From: Gluconacetobacter dulcium
Lineage (GTDB): Bacteria > Pseudomonadota > Alphaproteobacteria > Acetobacterales > Acetobacteraceae
DNA: 64,000 nt
Assembly (NCBI RefSeq): GCF_014174165.1
Contig: NZ_JABEQN010000005.1
Location: 124,001-188,000 of the forward strand
Direction of reading: 5' to 3'
Numbering within the stretch: position 1 is the first letter of the stretch; each line of letters opens with the position of its first letter. The translations under genes were made by a program, and so were the position numbers. Under the pieces are notes generated by a model. That model saw nothing but the letters and a program-made list of their open reading frames with translations. It had not been told where the DNA came from and did no database searches. Of the stretch, positions 54,249 through 63,592 are shown piece after piece.

Positions 54249-56408
54249 TCAGCGCGTCCTGCCAAGTTGTGACCACAGATAGGCGTAGCTGAGTGCCTGT
54301 GTCTGGGCGACTTCCTTCTGGCTGGCACCAAAGCCGTGACCACCCGCGACCTGCTCCCAGTAGTAGTAAGGCAGCTTCATCTCGCTCATCCGCCAGGCAA
54401 ATCGCCGGGCATGGACCGGACCGACGCGGTCGTCCTTGGTGGTCGTCTCGATAAACGGCACCGGATACTTCACCCCTTCCTTCAGGTTCTGAAGCGGGGA
54501 AATGCTGCGCAGGAACGCCTTCTGTTCGGGAATGGAGACGGTGCCGTACTCCCCGACCCACGATGCCCCAGCCGACATGTGCTCGTAATTCATCATGTCC
54601 AGCAGCGGCACTTCGATATCGACGGCTTTCCAGTAATCGGGATGCTGGGTGAATTCCACGCCCATCAGCAGCCCGCCATTCGACCCACCCTGGATGGCAA
54701 GGTGCTGAGGCGACGTCACCTTGCGCTCCATCAGATCCTTCGCCACCGCGGCAAAATCGTCATAGATGCGCTGGCGGTTCGTCTTCAGGCCCGCGTCATG
54801 CCATGCCGGCCCGAACTCGCCACCGCCGCGGATATTGGCCAGCACATAGACCCCCCCGCGGGCGAGCCAGTTGTTGCCGATGCCCGCCGAGTAGAACGGA
54901 AACAGCGGAACCTCGAAACCACCATAGGCATAAAGCAGCGTCGGGTTCGTCCCATCCAGCGGCATAGTCTTGCGATGGACAATGAAATACGGAATGTCCG
55001 TCCCGTCCTTCGAGCGCGCTTCGTGCTGCTCGACCGTCATGTCCGAGGCATCGAACTGGGCGGGCAACGTGCGGATTTTCTGAACCGACGCCAGGTCGCT
55101 GTTGATCTCCCACAGCGTCGTGGGCGTCAGAAACCCCGACGAGGTGGCGTAAGCGAAGGGCGAGTCCTCATCCGTGCTGATCAGATCGACCGACATGTTC
55201 TGCGGTAACGGAAGATCCCGATGCGTAAAATCCGTGCCATTGGCGGCAGGCGTGTAGATGACGATCTTGCCGCGCACATTGTCATACAGCGTGACGATCA
55301 GATGACCACGGCTCGTGGACGCGCCTTCGATCACCTGCCCCGCCGTCGGGGCCAGCAGAAGCTGCGGCGCCGGATTCTTCGCCGCAGGGTCGACCAGTAC
55401 GAGCGACCCCTTGGTGAATGTCTGGCCGTTTACCGCCCAGTCCTCATCCAGAAGAACGACAAGCCGCGCATTGAACAGCGCCGAAACGCTGGATTTCAGC
55501 GGCAGGGCAAGCGAAGTGGTCTGTCCGTCACGATAGAGGAACGTCCGCGAGGCGAACGCATCCAGCCCCTCACGGATCAGCACGACCTGATGGCCCGCGC
55601 CGTCATGCAGCACTTCGGGGCCGACCTCGACATCCTTCCTGTTTCCCGCAAAGACGGTCTGCGCCTGGTCGAGAGACTGGCCGCGCTTCAGGATTTTGAC
55701 GATATACGGGTAAGAAGACTCCGTCAGGTCGTCCGCGCTCCAGGGATAGCTGACCAGCAAACTGTCGCGATCAAGCCAGGATGAATCCTGTTTGGCATGC
55801 GGCAGGGAAAACCCGCCTTCGACGAACTGGCCGGTTCTGAGGTCGAATTCGCGGACGGTGCTGGCATCCTCGCCGCCATCGGAGAGGTGCAGAAGGCAAA
55901 GGTTCTGCTGGGAATGCAGGCAATCAATACCCTTATAGACCCAGTTGCGCTTTTCTTTCGCCGCCAGCGCATCGAGGTCGAGGGCGACCGTCCATTCCGG
56001 ATGATCGGTCGCAAAAGAGTCCGCCGTCGTGCGGCGCAGAATGCCCCGCAGATGGTGCTCGTCGCGCCAGAAATTATAAACCATCCCGTCCATCTGCATC
56101 GGCATGGCCAGACGGTCATGCGTCTGAAGCAGCTTCAGCGAGGTATCATACAGCCCCTTGTACAGCGGGCCATGACCCAGCAGGTCCAGCGTGCGGGCAT
56201 TCTGGGCTTTCACCCAGCCCATGGCCCGCGCACCATTGATGTCGTTCAGCCATGCCGGAATGGTGTCGGGCAGATCGGCGGCATGCACGGGCATGGCCGA
56301 AGGCGTCAGCAGGCTTGCGCCCAGAAGTGCGACCAGCGTGCCGCGACCGAAAATCCTGAATGGTGCCACCACGAAGCGTCCCTGAATGTTACAGTGTAAC
56401 TGTTTCAT
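54249..56408 (-). CDS. Secreted prolyl oligopeptidase (S9A)
   Basis: This is a peptidase of about 719 aa with a signal peptide (about 1-44, ending VHAAD), so it is periplasmic or secreted. An N-terminal propeller (about 60-420) precedes the alpha/beta-hydrolase domain. The catalytic triad is Ser576 in GGSNGG, Asp659 or Asp660 in TKDDRVG and His691 in GGHGFG. It resembles the S9 prolyl endopeptidase family, which cleaves after Pro in short peptides. ATG 56408 is preferred; ATG 56420 is an alternative. The gene stands alone between two convergent/divergent units. Confidence 0.93.
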   Translation of the reverse strand: MKQLHCNIQGRFVVAPFRIFGRGTLVALLGASLLTPSAMPVHAADLPDTIPAWLNDINGARAMGWVKAQNARTLDLLGHGPLYKGLYDTSLKLLQTHDRLAMPMQMDGMVYNFWRDEHHLRGILRRTTADSFATDHPEWTVALDLDALAAKEKRNWVYKGIDCLHSQQNLCLLHLSDGGEDASTVREFDLRTGQFVEGGFSLPHAKQDSSWLDRDSLLVSYPWSADDLTESSYPYIVKILKRGQSLDQAQTVFAGNRKDVEVGPEVLHDGAGHQVVLIREGLDAFASRTFLYRDGQTTSLALPLKSSVSALFNARLVVLLDEDWAVNGQTFTKGSLVLVDPAAKNPAPQLLLAPTAGQVIEGASTSRGHLIVTLYDNVRGKIVIYTPAANGTDFTHRDLPLPQNMSVDLISTDEDSPFAYATSSGFLTPTTLWEINSDLASVQKIRTLPAQFDASDMTVEQHEARSKDGTDIPYFIVHRKTMPLDGTNPTLLYAYGGFEVPLFPFYSAGIGNNWLARGGVYVLANIRGGGEFGPAWHDAGLKTNRQRIYDDFAAVAKDLMERKVTSPQHLAIQGGSNGGLLMGVEFTQHPDYWKAVDIEVPLLDMMNYEHMSAGASWVGEYGTVSIPEQKAFLRSISPLQNLKEGVKYPVPFIETTTKDDRVGPVHARRFAWRMSEMKLPYYYWEQVAGGHGFGASQKEVAQTQALSYAYLWSQLGRTR

Positions 56409-56471
56409 TGCAGCAGACAAACCGCAAGGGGCGCGGAGCGCGGAGACGAAATGGCGGCATCCCGCCCGCGC

Positions 56472-56834
56472 TCATAGCGGCGAGGGCGCCTGCACGGTGC
56501 GGTCGTTGATCACATTGCCCGTATTGAGGGTCGTATTCGGTTCCAGCAGGACGACATGGCATTCGTCGCCCAGGGCCTCGGGACAATGCTCCACGCCATG
56601 CGGCACGATCAGGAATTCGCCGACTGCGACATCGATGACACGATCCCGGAAATGCATGCGCAATGTCCCCGATACGACCAGGAACAGTTCGTCCTCATGT
56701 TCGTGATGATGCCAGTCGAACATTCCCTTGAATTTCGCCAGCTTGATCTGGGAGGCGTTGATGTCGCCCGCCACGCGGGGGCTCCAGTACTCGGAAAACG
56801 TCGCGAACGCCTGCGTCAGGTTTATCTTTTCCAT
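56472..56834 (-). CDS. Cupin-domain protein
   Basis: This 120-aa single cupin barrel has the metal-binding motif WHHHEHEDELFLVVSG and a second motif with PHGVEHCP. It may be an isomerase, lyase or oxygenase, but the substrate is unknown. I prefer ATG 56834, which has GGAG 9 nt upstream; ATG 56852 overlaps the upstream stop by 4 bases. It is the last gene of the PdxA/TIM-barrel/cupin operon. Confidence 0.85.
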   Translation of the reverse strand: MEKINLTQAFATFSEYWSPRVAGDINASQIKLAKFKGMFDWHHHEHEDELFLVVSGTLRMHFRDRVIDVAVGEFLIVPHGVEHCPEALGDECHVVLLEPNTTLNTGNVINDRTVQAPSPL

Positions 56835-56848
56835 CGGATGCGTCTCCA

Positions 56849-57544
56849 TCATGCTTTGGACAGGATCGTTGTGGACAGGATAGTCTGGATACAGCCGATC
56901 TGCCCCGCCAGATCAGCCGATGCCGGAAACGCGCCGTCGAAGGCCGCCGTGCCGACCGTGAAGCCGGCGGCACCCGCCAAGGCCGCCGCCCTGATCCGCT
57001 CCGCCCGGTCGAGCGACCCGGCGACAATGACGGGCTTGTCCGCCACGGCGCGGCACACCCGCCGCATCAGGGCCGGCACGTCTCCCGCGAAGCGATAGGC
57101 CAGCAGATCCAGCCCATGCACGCCCGGTCGCGCTGCCAGGGCGACGGCGCTGCGCACGATCTCGGCTTCGGTCCCTTCGAGAACGCTCGGATGCCCGTTG
57201 ATCCGGCCGGGAAACGGATAGTAGCGGATCGCCGTGCCATCCAGCAGCCGCAGCACGTCATCCACATGCGTGCCGCCCAGAAGATAATCGACACCCAGGG
57301 CGATCCCGGCCCGCACCGCACGAAGCTCGCTCTCGCGATCGCGCGAGACCACTTCAAGATAAATCCTGGCCCCCGCCTGCCGGATCGCGCGTGCAAGGAC
57401 CTGGAGCCCCGCAAACGGCAGCCCGATATCCTTGAACCCGATATGGCGGACACCGGCGGTCCGGACGGTCTCCACCAGGTCGGCCGCGTTCTCCACCGTC
57501 CGGTCGTGGCGGGTCAGCATGAAGATGAAATCGGGCGGGATCAT
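56849..57544 (-). CDS. TIM-barrel protein of the PdxA-linked operon
   Basis: This 231-aa protein folds as a (beta/alpha)8 barrel. Features are the N-terminal DFIFMLTRHDRTVENA strand, GFKDIGLP, LGGTHVDD, and a C-terminal phosphate-binding GSLDRAERIRAAALAGAAGFTVGTAAF. The latter resembles HisA/TrpF-like phosphate sites, so a phosphorylated substrate is likely. I do not recognise the exact family. ATG 57544 overlaps the pdxA stop (ATGA), so it is translationally coupled. It probably works in the same pathway as PdxA. Confidence 0.8.
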   Translation of the reverse strand: MIPPDFIFMLTRHDRTVENAADLVETVRTAGVRHIGFKDIGLPFAGLQVLARAIRQAGARIYLEVVSRDRESELRAVRAGIALGVDYLLGGTHVDDVLRLLDGTAIRYYPFPGRINGHPSVLEGTEAEIVRSAVALAARPGVHGLDLLAYRFAGDVPALMRRVCRAVADKPVIVAGSLDRAERIRAAALAGAAGFTVGTAAFDGAFPASADLAGQIGCIQTILSTTILSKA

Positions 57545-58554
57545 GCGGCGGCTCCGGTCAGGCGAAGGGCGTAATCGAACGCCGTTTCCAGGCTGGACGG
57601 ATCGGCGACGCCCCGTCCCGCGATCGCGAAGGCGGTGCCGTGATCGGGGCTGGTGCGCACGAAGGGCAGGCCGAGCGTGATGTTCACCCCCTGCGCGAGA
57701 CCCATATATTTCACCGGAATCAGTCCCTGGTCGTGATATTGCGCCACCACGACATCGAAATGCTTCGCGCGCGCCTGCATGAACACGGTGTCCCCCGGCC
57801 ACGGGCCGGAGGCATCCAAGCCCTCGCTGCGCGCCTGCGCGATGGCGGGCGCGATGATGCGGGCTTCCTCGTCACCGAACAGACCGCCTTCCCCGGCATG
57901 GGGATTAAGGCCCGCCACCGCAATGCGCGGACAGGCGACGCCCAACGCCCGCGCGCCCGCATGGGCCAGCCGGATCGCCGTCATCTGCGCGGGAAAATCG
58001 GCGCGACGGATCGCCTCGCTCAGCGCACAATGGATGGTCACCAGCACGACGCGGATGTCCTCGTTCGCCAGCATCATGGCGACATCCGCGCCACCGGCCT
58101 GCGCGGCAAGGATTTCCGTATGGCCCGGATAGCGCACCCCGGCGGCGGCAAGGGCTTCCTTGTGGATCGGCGCGGTAACGACGCCGCCAACCACCCCCGC
58201 CTTCGCCAACCCGATCGCGGACAGGATCGCCGCATAGGCGGCCCGGCCGCTTTCGGCGCTGACCCGCCCCACGGGCGGCAGGGCCACGCAGTCCGAGGAC
58301 GCCAGCACGTTCAACACCCCATCCCCGAACCGGGCCTCGTCCGGCCTGGCCACCCGGCGCACCCGCGCGGCCGGGTCCAGCGCGGTCAGCGCATGGTCCA
58401 TCACCATCGGGTCACCGATGACGATCCAGCGCCGCCGCGCCGGTCGCCGCAGGAACATCCGGGCCACGATCTCCGGCCCGATGCCGGCGGGGTCGCCCAT
58501 CGTGACGGCGAGCGGCCGGGCAGGGGAAGCATTCTCGATCATGATGGTGAGCAT
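57541..58554 (-). CDS. 4-hydroxythreonine-4-phosphate dehydrogenase family (PdxA/PdxA2)
   Basis: This 337-aa NAD-dependent dehydrogenase resembles PdxA, with the N-terminal TMGDPAGIGPE motif. Metal-binding His residues lie in GHTEIL, TIHCAL and NPHAGEGG, and PDHGTAFAIAG is near the C-terminus. In vitamin B6 synthesis it oxidises 4-phosphohydroxy-L-threonine. Because it sits in an operon with a TIM-barrel and a cupin gene, opposite a LysR regulator, it may instead be a PdxA2-type enzyme that oxidises phospho-threonate or phospho-erythronate. The sequence alone cannot decide. ATG 58554 has GGAG 9 nt upstream. Confidence 0.87.
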   Translation of the reverse strand: MLTIMIENASPARPLAVTMGDPAGIGPEIVARMFLRRPARRRWIVIGDPMVMDHALTALDPAARVRRVARPDEARFGDGVLNVLASSDCVALPPVGRVSAESGRAAYAAILSAIGLAKAGVVGGVVTAPIHKEALAAAGVRYPGHTEILAAQAGGADVAMMLANEDIRVVLVTIHCALSEAIRRADFPAQMTAIRLAHAGARALGVACPRIAVAGLNPHAGEGGLFGDEEARIIAPAIAQARSEGLDASGPWPGDTVFMQARAKHFDVVVAQYHDQGLIPVKYMGLAQGVNITLGLPFVRTSPDHGTAFAIAGRGVADPSSLETAFDYALRLTGAAA

Positions 58555-58617
58555 AACGGAACGCTCCGGCAGGAAAATCGATATGAACTGACCCGTTCCG
58601 GTGATAAAAACTGACCA

Positions 58618-59502
58618 ATGAAGCGGTCCGACATCCCCTCGCTGGACGATCTGCGTGCGTTCGAGGCCGTCACGCGCCTCGGCGCGGTGCGGGCGGCGGC
58701 GGCGGAACTGGCCCTGACCCACGGCGCGGTCAGCCGCCGGGTTTCCAAACTCGCCGCCGAACTGCATGTGCGCCTGCTGGAGCCGGACGGACGCGGCGTG
58801 CGGCCGACCAGGGCGGGCGAGCGCCTGGCCCAGGCCACGAGCGACGCGCTGCGGGGGATCGCGGCGGCACTGGCCGAAATTCGCTCGGCCTCCGGCGCGC
58901 AGCCGATCGTCCTGTCCTGCGAGCGGTCATTGGCGATGCGCTGGCTGATCCCGCGCCTGTCCGACTTCCAGGATCGCCATCCCGGCATCGACGTGCATCT
59001 TTCAACGGGCGGCGGCGCGCTGGATTTCGCGCGGGAGCGCATCACGCTGGCGATCCGGCGCCTCGATTTCCCGCTCGCTCCCGACTGGACGGTGACGACG
59101 CTGGTGCCGGAAGCGGTCGGGCCGGTCATGCGCCCCGACATGGCGCGGCGGTTCGCGGACGCGGACTACCTGGCGCTCGGGTCGCGCACCCGTCCCGAGG
59201 CATGGAAGAACTGGCTGGCCTCCCGGCCCGACATGTCCGCGCCGCGCGAAATCCGCCTGTACGACCATCATTTCATGATGCTGGAAGCCGCCGCCAGCGG
59301 CCTGGGCGTCGCCCTGTCCCCCCGCATCATCGCGGTGGACGATGTCGCGAACGGGCGCCTGCTGGCACCGGCCGGGTTCACCGCCGACGGAACGGCGTAC
59401 GGGCTGATCCGACCCAGGGACGCATTGGTAACGAACAGTCTGAAAATACTCGAACAATGGCTTGTGCGGCAGGCGGAGCACCCGATCCGGCCCGCCCCCT
59501 GA
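58618..59502 (+). CDS. LysR-type regulator (GcvA-like), divergent from the PdxA operon
   Basis: This 294-aa LysR protein has an N-terminal HTH (DDLRAFEAVTRLGAVRAAAAELALTHGAVSRRVSKL, GcvA-like) and a substrate-binding domain from about residue 97. It is divergent from the PdxA-type operon, with a 63-bp spacer that should hold its operator. Its inducer is probably a phosphorylated or hydroxy-acid intermediate, an inference from context. Confidence 0.91.
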   Translation: MKRSDIPSLDDLRAFEAVTRLGAVRAAAAELALTHGAVSRRVSKLAAELHVRLLEPDGRGVRPTRAGERLAQATSDALRGIAAALAEIRSASGAQPIVLSCERSLAMRWLIPRLSDFQDRHPGIDVHLSTGGGALDFARERITLAIRRLDFPLAPDWTVTTLVPEAVGPVMRPDMARRFADADYLALGSRTRPEAWKNWLASRPDMSAPREIRLYDHHFMMLEAAASGLGVALSPRIIAVDDVANGRLLAPAGFTADGTAYGLIRPRDALVTNSLKILEQWLVRQAEHPIRPAP

Positions 59503-59580
59503 CCCGCAACGCCGCCACAGCGCGCGGCCGGGGAGCACAAGCCCCCCTGAATCCCCCCGCGCGCCCCCGATCCGGCGCGA

Positions 59581-60879
59581 TCAGGCGTCCTCGCGCACCG
59601 TCCCGGCCATTGCCGCCGCCCGCGCGGCGTTCTTCTCTTCCTCGGTCCAGACCTTGCGCTCGCGCTTCTGCTGCGGCTTGACCTGCTTGACCGGCCCACC
59701 CCCCAGCACGGGCGGCCGCATGGTCGAATGCCGTGCCTCTTCCGAATGCCACGGATGGTCGTCCCGCACGATCAGGGCGCGCCCGATCTCCCGCTCCACA
59801 TCGCGCAGCCACGCCCGCTGCTCGGCATCGCACAGCGTGATGGCAAAGCCGTTGCGGCCGGCGCGGCCGGTGCGGCCGATGCGATGGACATAGCTTTCCG
59901 GCAGGCTCGGCAGGTCATGGTTGAACACATGCGTGACCGTATCGACATCGATGCCGCGCGCCGCGATATCCGTCGCCACCAGAACCTGCGCGGTGCCGGC
60001 GCGGAAGGCATCCAGCGCGCGTTCCCGCTGGCCCTGCGACTTGTTGCCGTGCAGCGCCTCGGCGGTGATGCCCGCCTCGGTGATGAAGGCGCAGACTTCG
60101 TTGGCGATGTTCTTCTGCAAGGTAAAGACCACGGCCTGGCCCATCCCCGGCGTCCGCAGCAATGCCAGCAGCGCCGCCTTCTTGTCGGCCGCATCGACGA
60201 ACATGACCGACTGCTCGATCCGCTCGACGGTGGTCGAGGGCGGGGCGATCTCGACCTTCGCCGGATCGCGCAGCAGGCTTTCCGCCAGCGCGGCGATGGA
60301 TTTCGGCATCGTCGCCGAAAACAGCACGGTATGCCGATCCTGCGGCAGCGTCGCGACGATCCGCTCGATCGGCTTGGCGAAGCCCATGTCGAGCATCTGG
60401 TCGGCCTCATCCAGCACCAGCGCCTCAAGCTGCGACAGGTCGCAGAGCCCCTGCGTGATCAGGTCCAGCAACCGCCCCGGCGTGGCCACGATGATATCCA
60501 CGCCGGCCGCCAGCGCGTTGATCTGATGAAACTGGCTGACACCGCCGAAAATCGTCGTCACGCTGGGCTGCTGATAGCGCCCGAAGCTTCCGAACCCATC
60601 GGCGATCTGCGAAACGAGTTCGCGCGTGGGCGCCAGGACCAGCACGCGCGCACCCCCCTTGGGCGCGGGGCGCGGGTTCGCGGCAAGCCGATGCAGCAGC
60701 GGCAGCGCGAAAGAGGCGGTCTTGCCCGTGCCGGTCTGGGCCATGCCCAGCAGGTCCCGCCCTTCCAGCAGCAGCGGAATCGACTGCGCCTGGATCGGGG
60801 TCGGAGAGACATATCCTTCCTCGGCCAGCGCGCTCAGCAGGGTCGGCGCCAGGGAGAGATCGGCAAACGTCATGGACAT
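59581..60879 (-). CDS. DEAD-box ATP-dependent RNA helicase (RhlE-like)
   Basis: This 432-aa helicase has the Q motif (FADLSLAPTLLSALAEEGYVSPTPIQ, split in the family sense), Walker A AQTGTGKT, the DEAD box VLDEADQMLD, SAT, and the C-terminal motifs including VATDIAARGIDVDTV and HRIGRTGRAG. A basic C-terminal tail follows, typical of RhlE/RhlB-like helicases that act in rRNA processing or RNA decay. ATG 60879 is the first of two close Mets. It is convergent with the LysR gene and divergent from the uvrA-like gene. Confidence 0.94.
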   Translation of the reverse strand: MSMTFADLSLAPTLLSALAEEGYVSPTPIQAQSIPLLLEGRDLLGMAQTGTGKTASFALPLLHRLAANPRPAPKGGARVLVLAPTRELVSQIADGFGSFGRYQQPSVTTIFGGVSQFHQINALAAGVDIIVATPGRLLDLITQGLCDLSQLEALVLDEADQMLDMGFAKPIERIVATLPQDRHTVLFSATMPKSIAALAESLLRDPAKVEIAPPSTTVERIEQSVMFVDAADKKAALLALLRTPGMGQAVVFTLQKNIANEVCAFITEAGITAEALHGNKSQGQRERALDAFRAGTAQVLVATDIAARGIDVDTVTHVFNHDLPSLPESYVHRIGRTGRAGRNGFAITLCDAEQRAWLRDVEREIGRALIVRDDHPWHSEEARHSTMRPPVLGGGPVKQVKPQQKRERKVWTEEEKNAARAAAMAGTVREDA

Positions 60880-61056
60880 GGTCGAGCGGCGCCTCCGGCG
60901 CTGAAGTAAGGCTGCGCCTGTTCGGGCATCGCTGGTTCGGGAAGCCGGAGTTTTACGGGCGATGCCCCATCGCGTCAACGCGCGGCGGCACAGCCCGCGT
61001 TTCGCCAGAACGCCCCCAATGGGCTAGATATGTCTCTCCACCCGCCGGAGAGCCGC

Positions 61057-63573
61057 ATGTCCCAGACGCCATCGCCCCACGAGATGATTCGCGTTCGCGG
61101 CGCGCGGGAGCATAATCTCGATAATGTCGATGTGGACCTGCCGCGCGACCGGCTGGTCGTCGTCACGGGCGTCTCGGGCTCCGGCAAATCCTCGCTGGCC
61201 TTCGGGACGATCTATGCCGAGGCCCAGCGCCGCTATCTGGAATCCGTCTCGCCCTACGCGCGGCGACTGTTCGACCAGATGCCGGTGCCGGTCGTCGCCG
61301 CCATCGAAGGGCTTCCTCCGGCGGTCGCCCTCCAGCAGCAGCGGGGCGGCAGCAGCAGCCGGTCCAGCGTCGGCAGCCTGACCACGCTCTCCAACCTGCT
61401 GCGGATGCTCTATTCCCGCGCCGGCACCTACCCGCCCGGCCTGTCGCGGCTGGAAGCGGAATCCTTCTCCCCCAACACGCCCATGGGCGCCTGCCCGACC
61501 TGTCACGGTCTGGGCCGCGTCTATGATGTCACGGAAAAGACCCTGGTCCCCGACGACGGCCTGAGCATCCGCGATCGCGCCGTGGCCGCATGGCCCACCG
61601 CCTGGCAGGGGCAGAATCTGCGCGACATCCTGATCACGCGCGGCGTGGATGTCGATCGTCCGTGGCGCGACCTGCCGAAGGAAACCCGCGACTGGATTCT
61701 GTTCACCGAAGAAACCCCGACCGAGCCCGTCTATCCGGGGCGCACGCACGCGCAGGTGCAGGACGCCATCCGGCGCGGCATTCCGGCGGACTATAACGGC
61801 ACGTTCAGCGGGGCGCGGCGCTACGTGCTGCACACCTTCACGCAATCGCAGAGCGAAAAGATGCGCCGGCGGGCCGCATCGTTCATGCTGTCCACCCCCT
61901 GTCCGTCCTGCCACGGCCAGCGGTTGAACCCCGATGCCCTGCGCGTGACATTCGACGGGCTGAACATCGCCGCCTTCGCGAACCGCCCGCTGGAAGACAT
62001 CGCGTCCGCCCTGCGCACCTCCGCCAGAACATTGGAAAGCGGCCAGGACGCGACCGCGGTCGCTGCGCGAGGCATGGTCGAGGCCATGATCGAGCGCATC
62101 GGCGTGCTGCTCGATCTCGGGCTGGGCTATCTCCAGCTCGACCGGGGCGTGCAGACCCTCTCTCCCGGCGAATACCAGCGCCTCCGCCTGGGCACGCAGA
62201 TCCGCTCCAACCTGTTCGGCGTGGTCTATGTGCTCGACGAGCCGAGTTCCGGCCTGCACCCCGCCGACACGCAGGCCCTCCTGCGCGCGCTGGACGGCCT
62301 GCGCGCGGCCGGCAATTCCCTGATCGTGGTGGAGCATAATCCCGATGTGATCCACCGGGCGGAATGGCTGGTCGATGTCGGCCCCGACGCGGGCGAGCGC
62401 GGCGGGCGCATCCTGTATAGCGGCCTCCCCGACGGCCTGCGGAACGTCAAGGCATCGCGCACCCGCCCCTATCTGTTCGATGCGGTGCCCCCCCGCACCA
62501 CGCCGGTGCGCCAGCCGGGCGGACAGTTGAAACTGACCGATATCTGCTGGAACAATCTGGACCATTTGTCCCTCACGCTTCCCCTCGGCGTCCTGGTGTC
62601 GGTCACGGGCGTCTCGGGCTCGGGCAAATCCAGCCTCGTCGGGCAGGCGCTGGTGTCGATCATGGCGCGCGCCCTGGGCCAGACGATGGAGATCGACCCC
62701 GAGGAAGACAGCACGGACGACGCCCCCCCGCCGGAACGGCGCGAACCGACCGGCACGGTTTCCGGCGGCACCGGCCCGGTCAAACGCATGGTCATGATCG
62801 ACCAGAAGCCGATCGGCCGCACCCCGCGCTCCAACCCGGCCACCTATACCGGCCTGTTCGATACGATCCGCCGCCTGTTCGCCGAAACGCCCGAAGCGAA
62901 ACAGCAGAGTTTCGATGCGGGATGGTTCTCCTTCAACGTCGCCAAGGGACGATGCCCGCGCTGCGAGGGCGTGGGCACGGTGGATGTGGAACTGCTGTTC
63001 CTGCCCACGGTGCAGACGCCCTGTCCGGTCTGCCACGGCAGCCGGTACAAGGCCGAGGTGCTGGAAATCCGCTGGAACGGACACAGCATTGCGGATGTGC
63101 TGGGCCTGAGCATCGACGAAGCGTGCGCTGTTTTCGCCGATGTGCCGGCTCTGGCCAGGGGGTTCGAGACGCTGCGCCGGGGCGGCCTGGGCTATCTGCG
63201 GCTGGGCCAGTCGGCGACCACGCTGTCGGGCGGCGAGGCCCAGCGCATCAAGCTCGCGACCGAGCTTCAGAAACAGCGCGGCGGCCACATCCTGTATGTT
63301 CTCGACGAGCCGACCACCGGCCTGCACCCGGCGGATGTGGACCGGCTGATGCGCCAGCTTCAGGCGCTGGTCGACCAGGGCAATACGGTGGTGCTGGCCG
63401 AGCACGACATGCGGGTCGCGGCGGCCAGCGACTGGGTCATCGACCTCGGCCCCGGCGCCGGCCGCCGGGGCGGCACCATCGTCGCCGCCGGCCCCCCCGC
63501 GCAGATCGCGGCCTCGGAACGCAGCGTCACCGCGCCATTCCTGCGCCGCTATGCCCGCCCCGACGAACCATGA
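61057..63573 (+). CDS. UvrA-like ABC ATPase (UvrA2-type, short)
   Basis: This 838-aa protein is a UvrA-family tandem ABC ATPase. It has two Walker A motifs (GVSGSGKSS near residue 40 and again at about 533), four CxxC zinc-finger pairs (CPTC, CPSC, CPRC, CPVC), and two signature/Walker B sets ([12 protein letters not shown] and [12 protein letters not shown]). It is about 100 residues shorter than E. coli UvrA (940), consistent with loss or reduction of the UvrB-binding domain, as in UvrA2 paralogues. ATG 61057 has GGAG 6 nt upstream. It probably binds DNA damage, but independent repair without UvrB is uncertain. Confidence 0.88.
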   Translation: MSQTPSPHEMIRVRGAREHNLDNVDVDLPRDRLVVVTGVSGSGKSSLAFGTIYAEAQRRYLESVSPYARRLFDQMPVPVVAAIEGLPPAVALQQQRGGSSSRSSVGSLTTLSNLLRMLYSRAGTYPPGLSRLEAESFSPNTPMGACPTCHGLGRVYDVTEKTLVPDDGLSIRDRAVAAWPTAWQGQNLRDILITRGVDVDRPWRDLPKETRDWILFTEETPTEPVYPGRTHAQVQDAIRRGIPADYNGTFSGARRYVLHTFTQSQSEKMRRRAASFMLSTPCPSCHGQRLNPDALRVTFDGLNIAAFANRPLEDIASALRTSARTLESGQDATAVAARGMVEAMIERIGVLLDLGLGYLQLDRGVQTLSPGEYQRLRLGTQIRSNLFGVVYVLDEPSSGLHPADTQALLRALDGLRAAGNSLIVVEHNPDVIHRAEWLVDVGPDAGERGGRILYSGLPDGLRNVKASRTRPYLFDAVPPRTTPVRQPGGQLKLTDICWNNLDHLSLTLPLGVLVSVTGVSGSGKSSLVGQALVSIMARALGQTMEIDPEEDSTDDAPPPERREPTGTVSGGTGPVKRMVMIDQKPIGRTPRSNPATYTGLFDTIRRLFAETPEAKQQSFDAGWFSFNVAKGRCPRCEGVGTVDVELLFLPTVQTPCPVCHGSRYKAEVLEIRWNGHSIADVLGLSIDEACAVFADVPALARGFETLRRGGLGYLRLGQSATTLSGGEAQRIKLATELQKQRGGHILYVLDEPTTGLHPADVDRLMRQLQALVDQGNTVVLAEHDMRVAAASDWVIDLGPGAGRRGGTIVAAGPPAQIAASERSVTAPFLRRYARPDEP

Positions 63574-63592
63574 AGGGATCGGCAGGAAGAAA

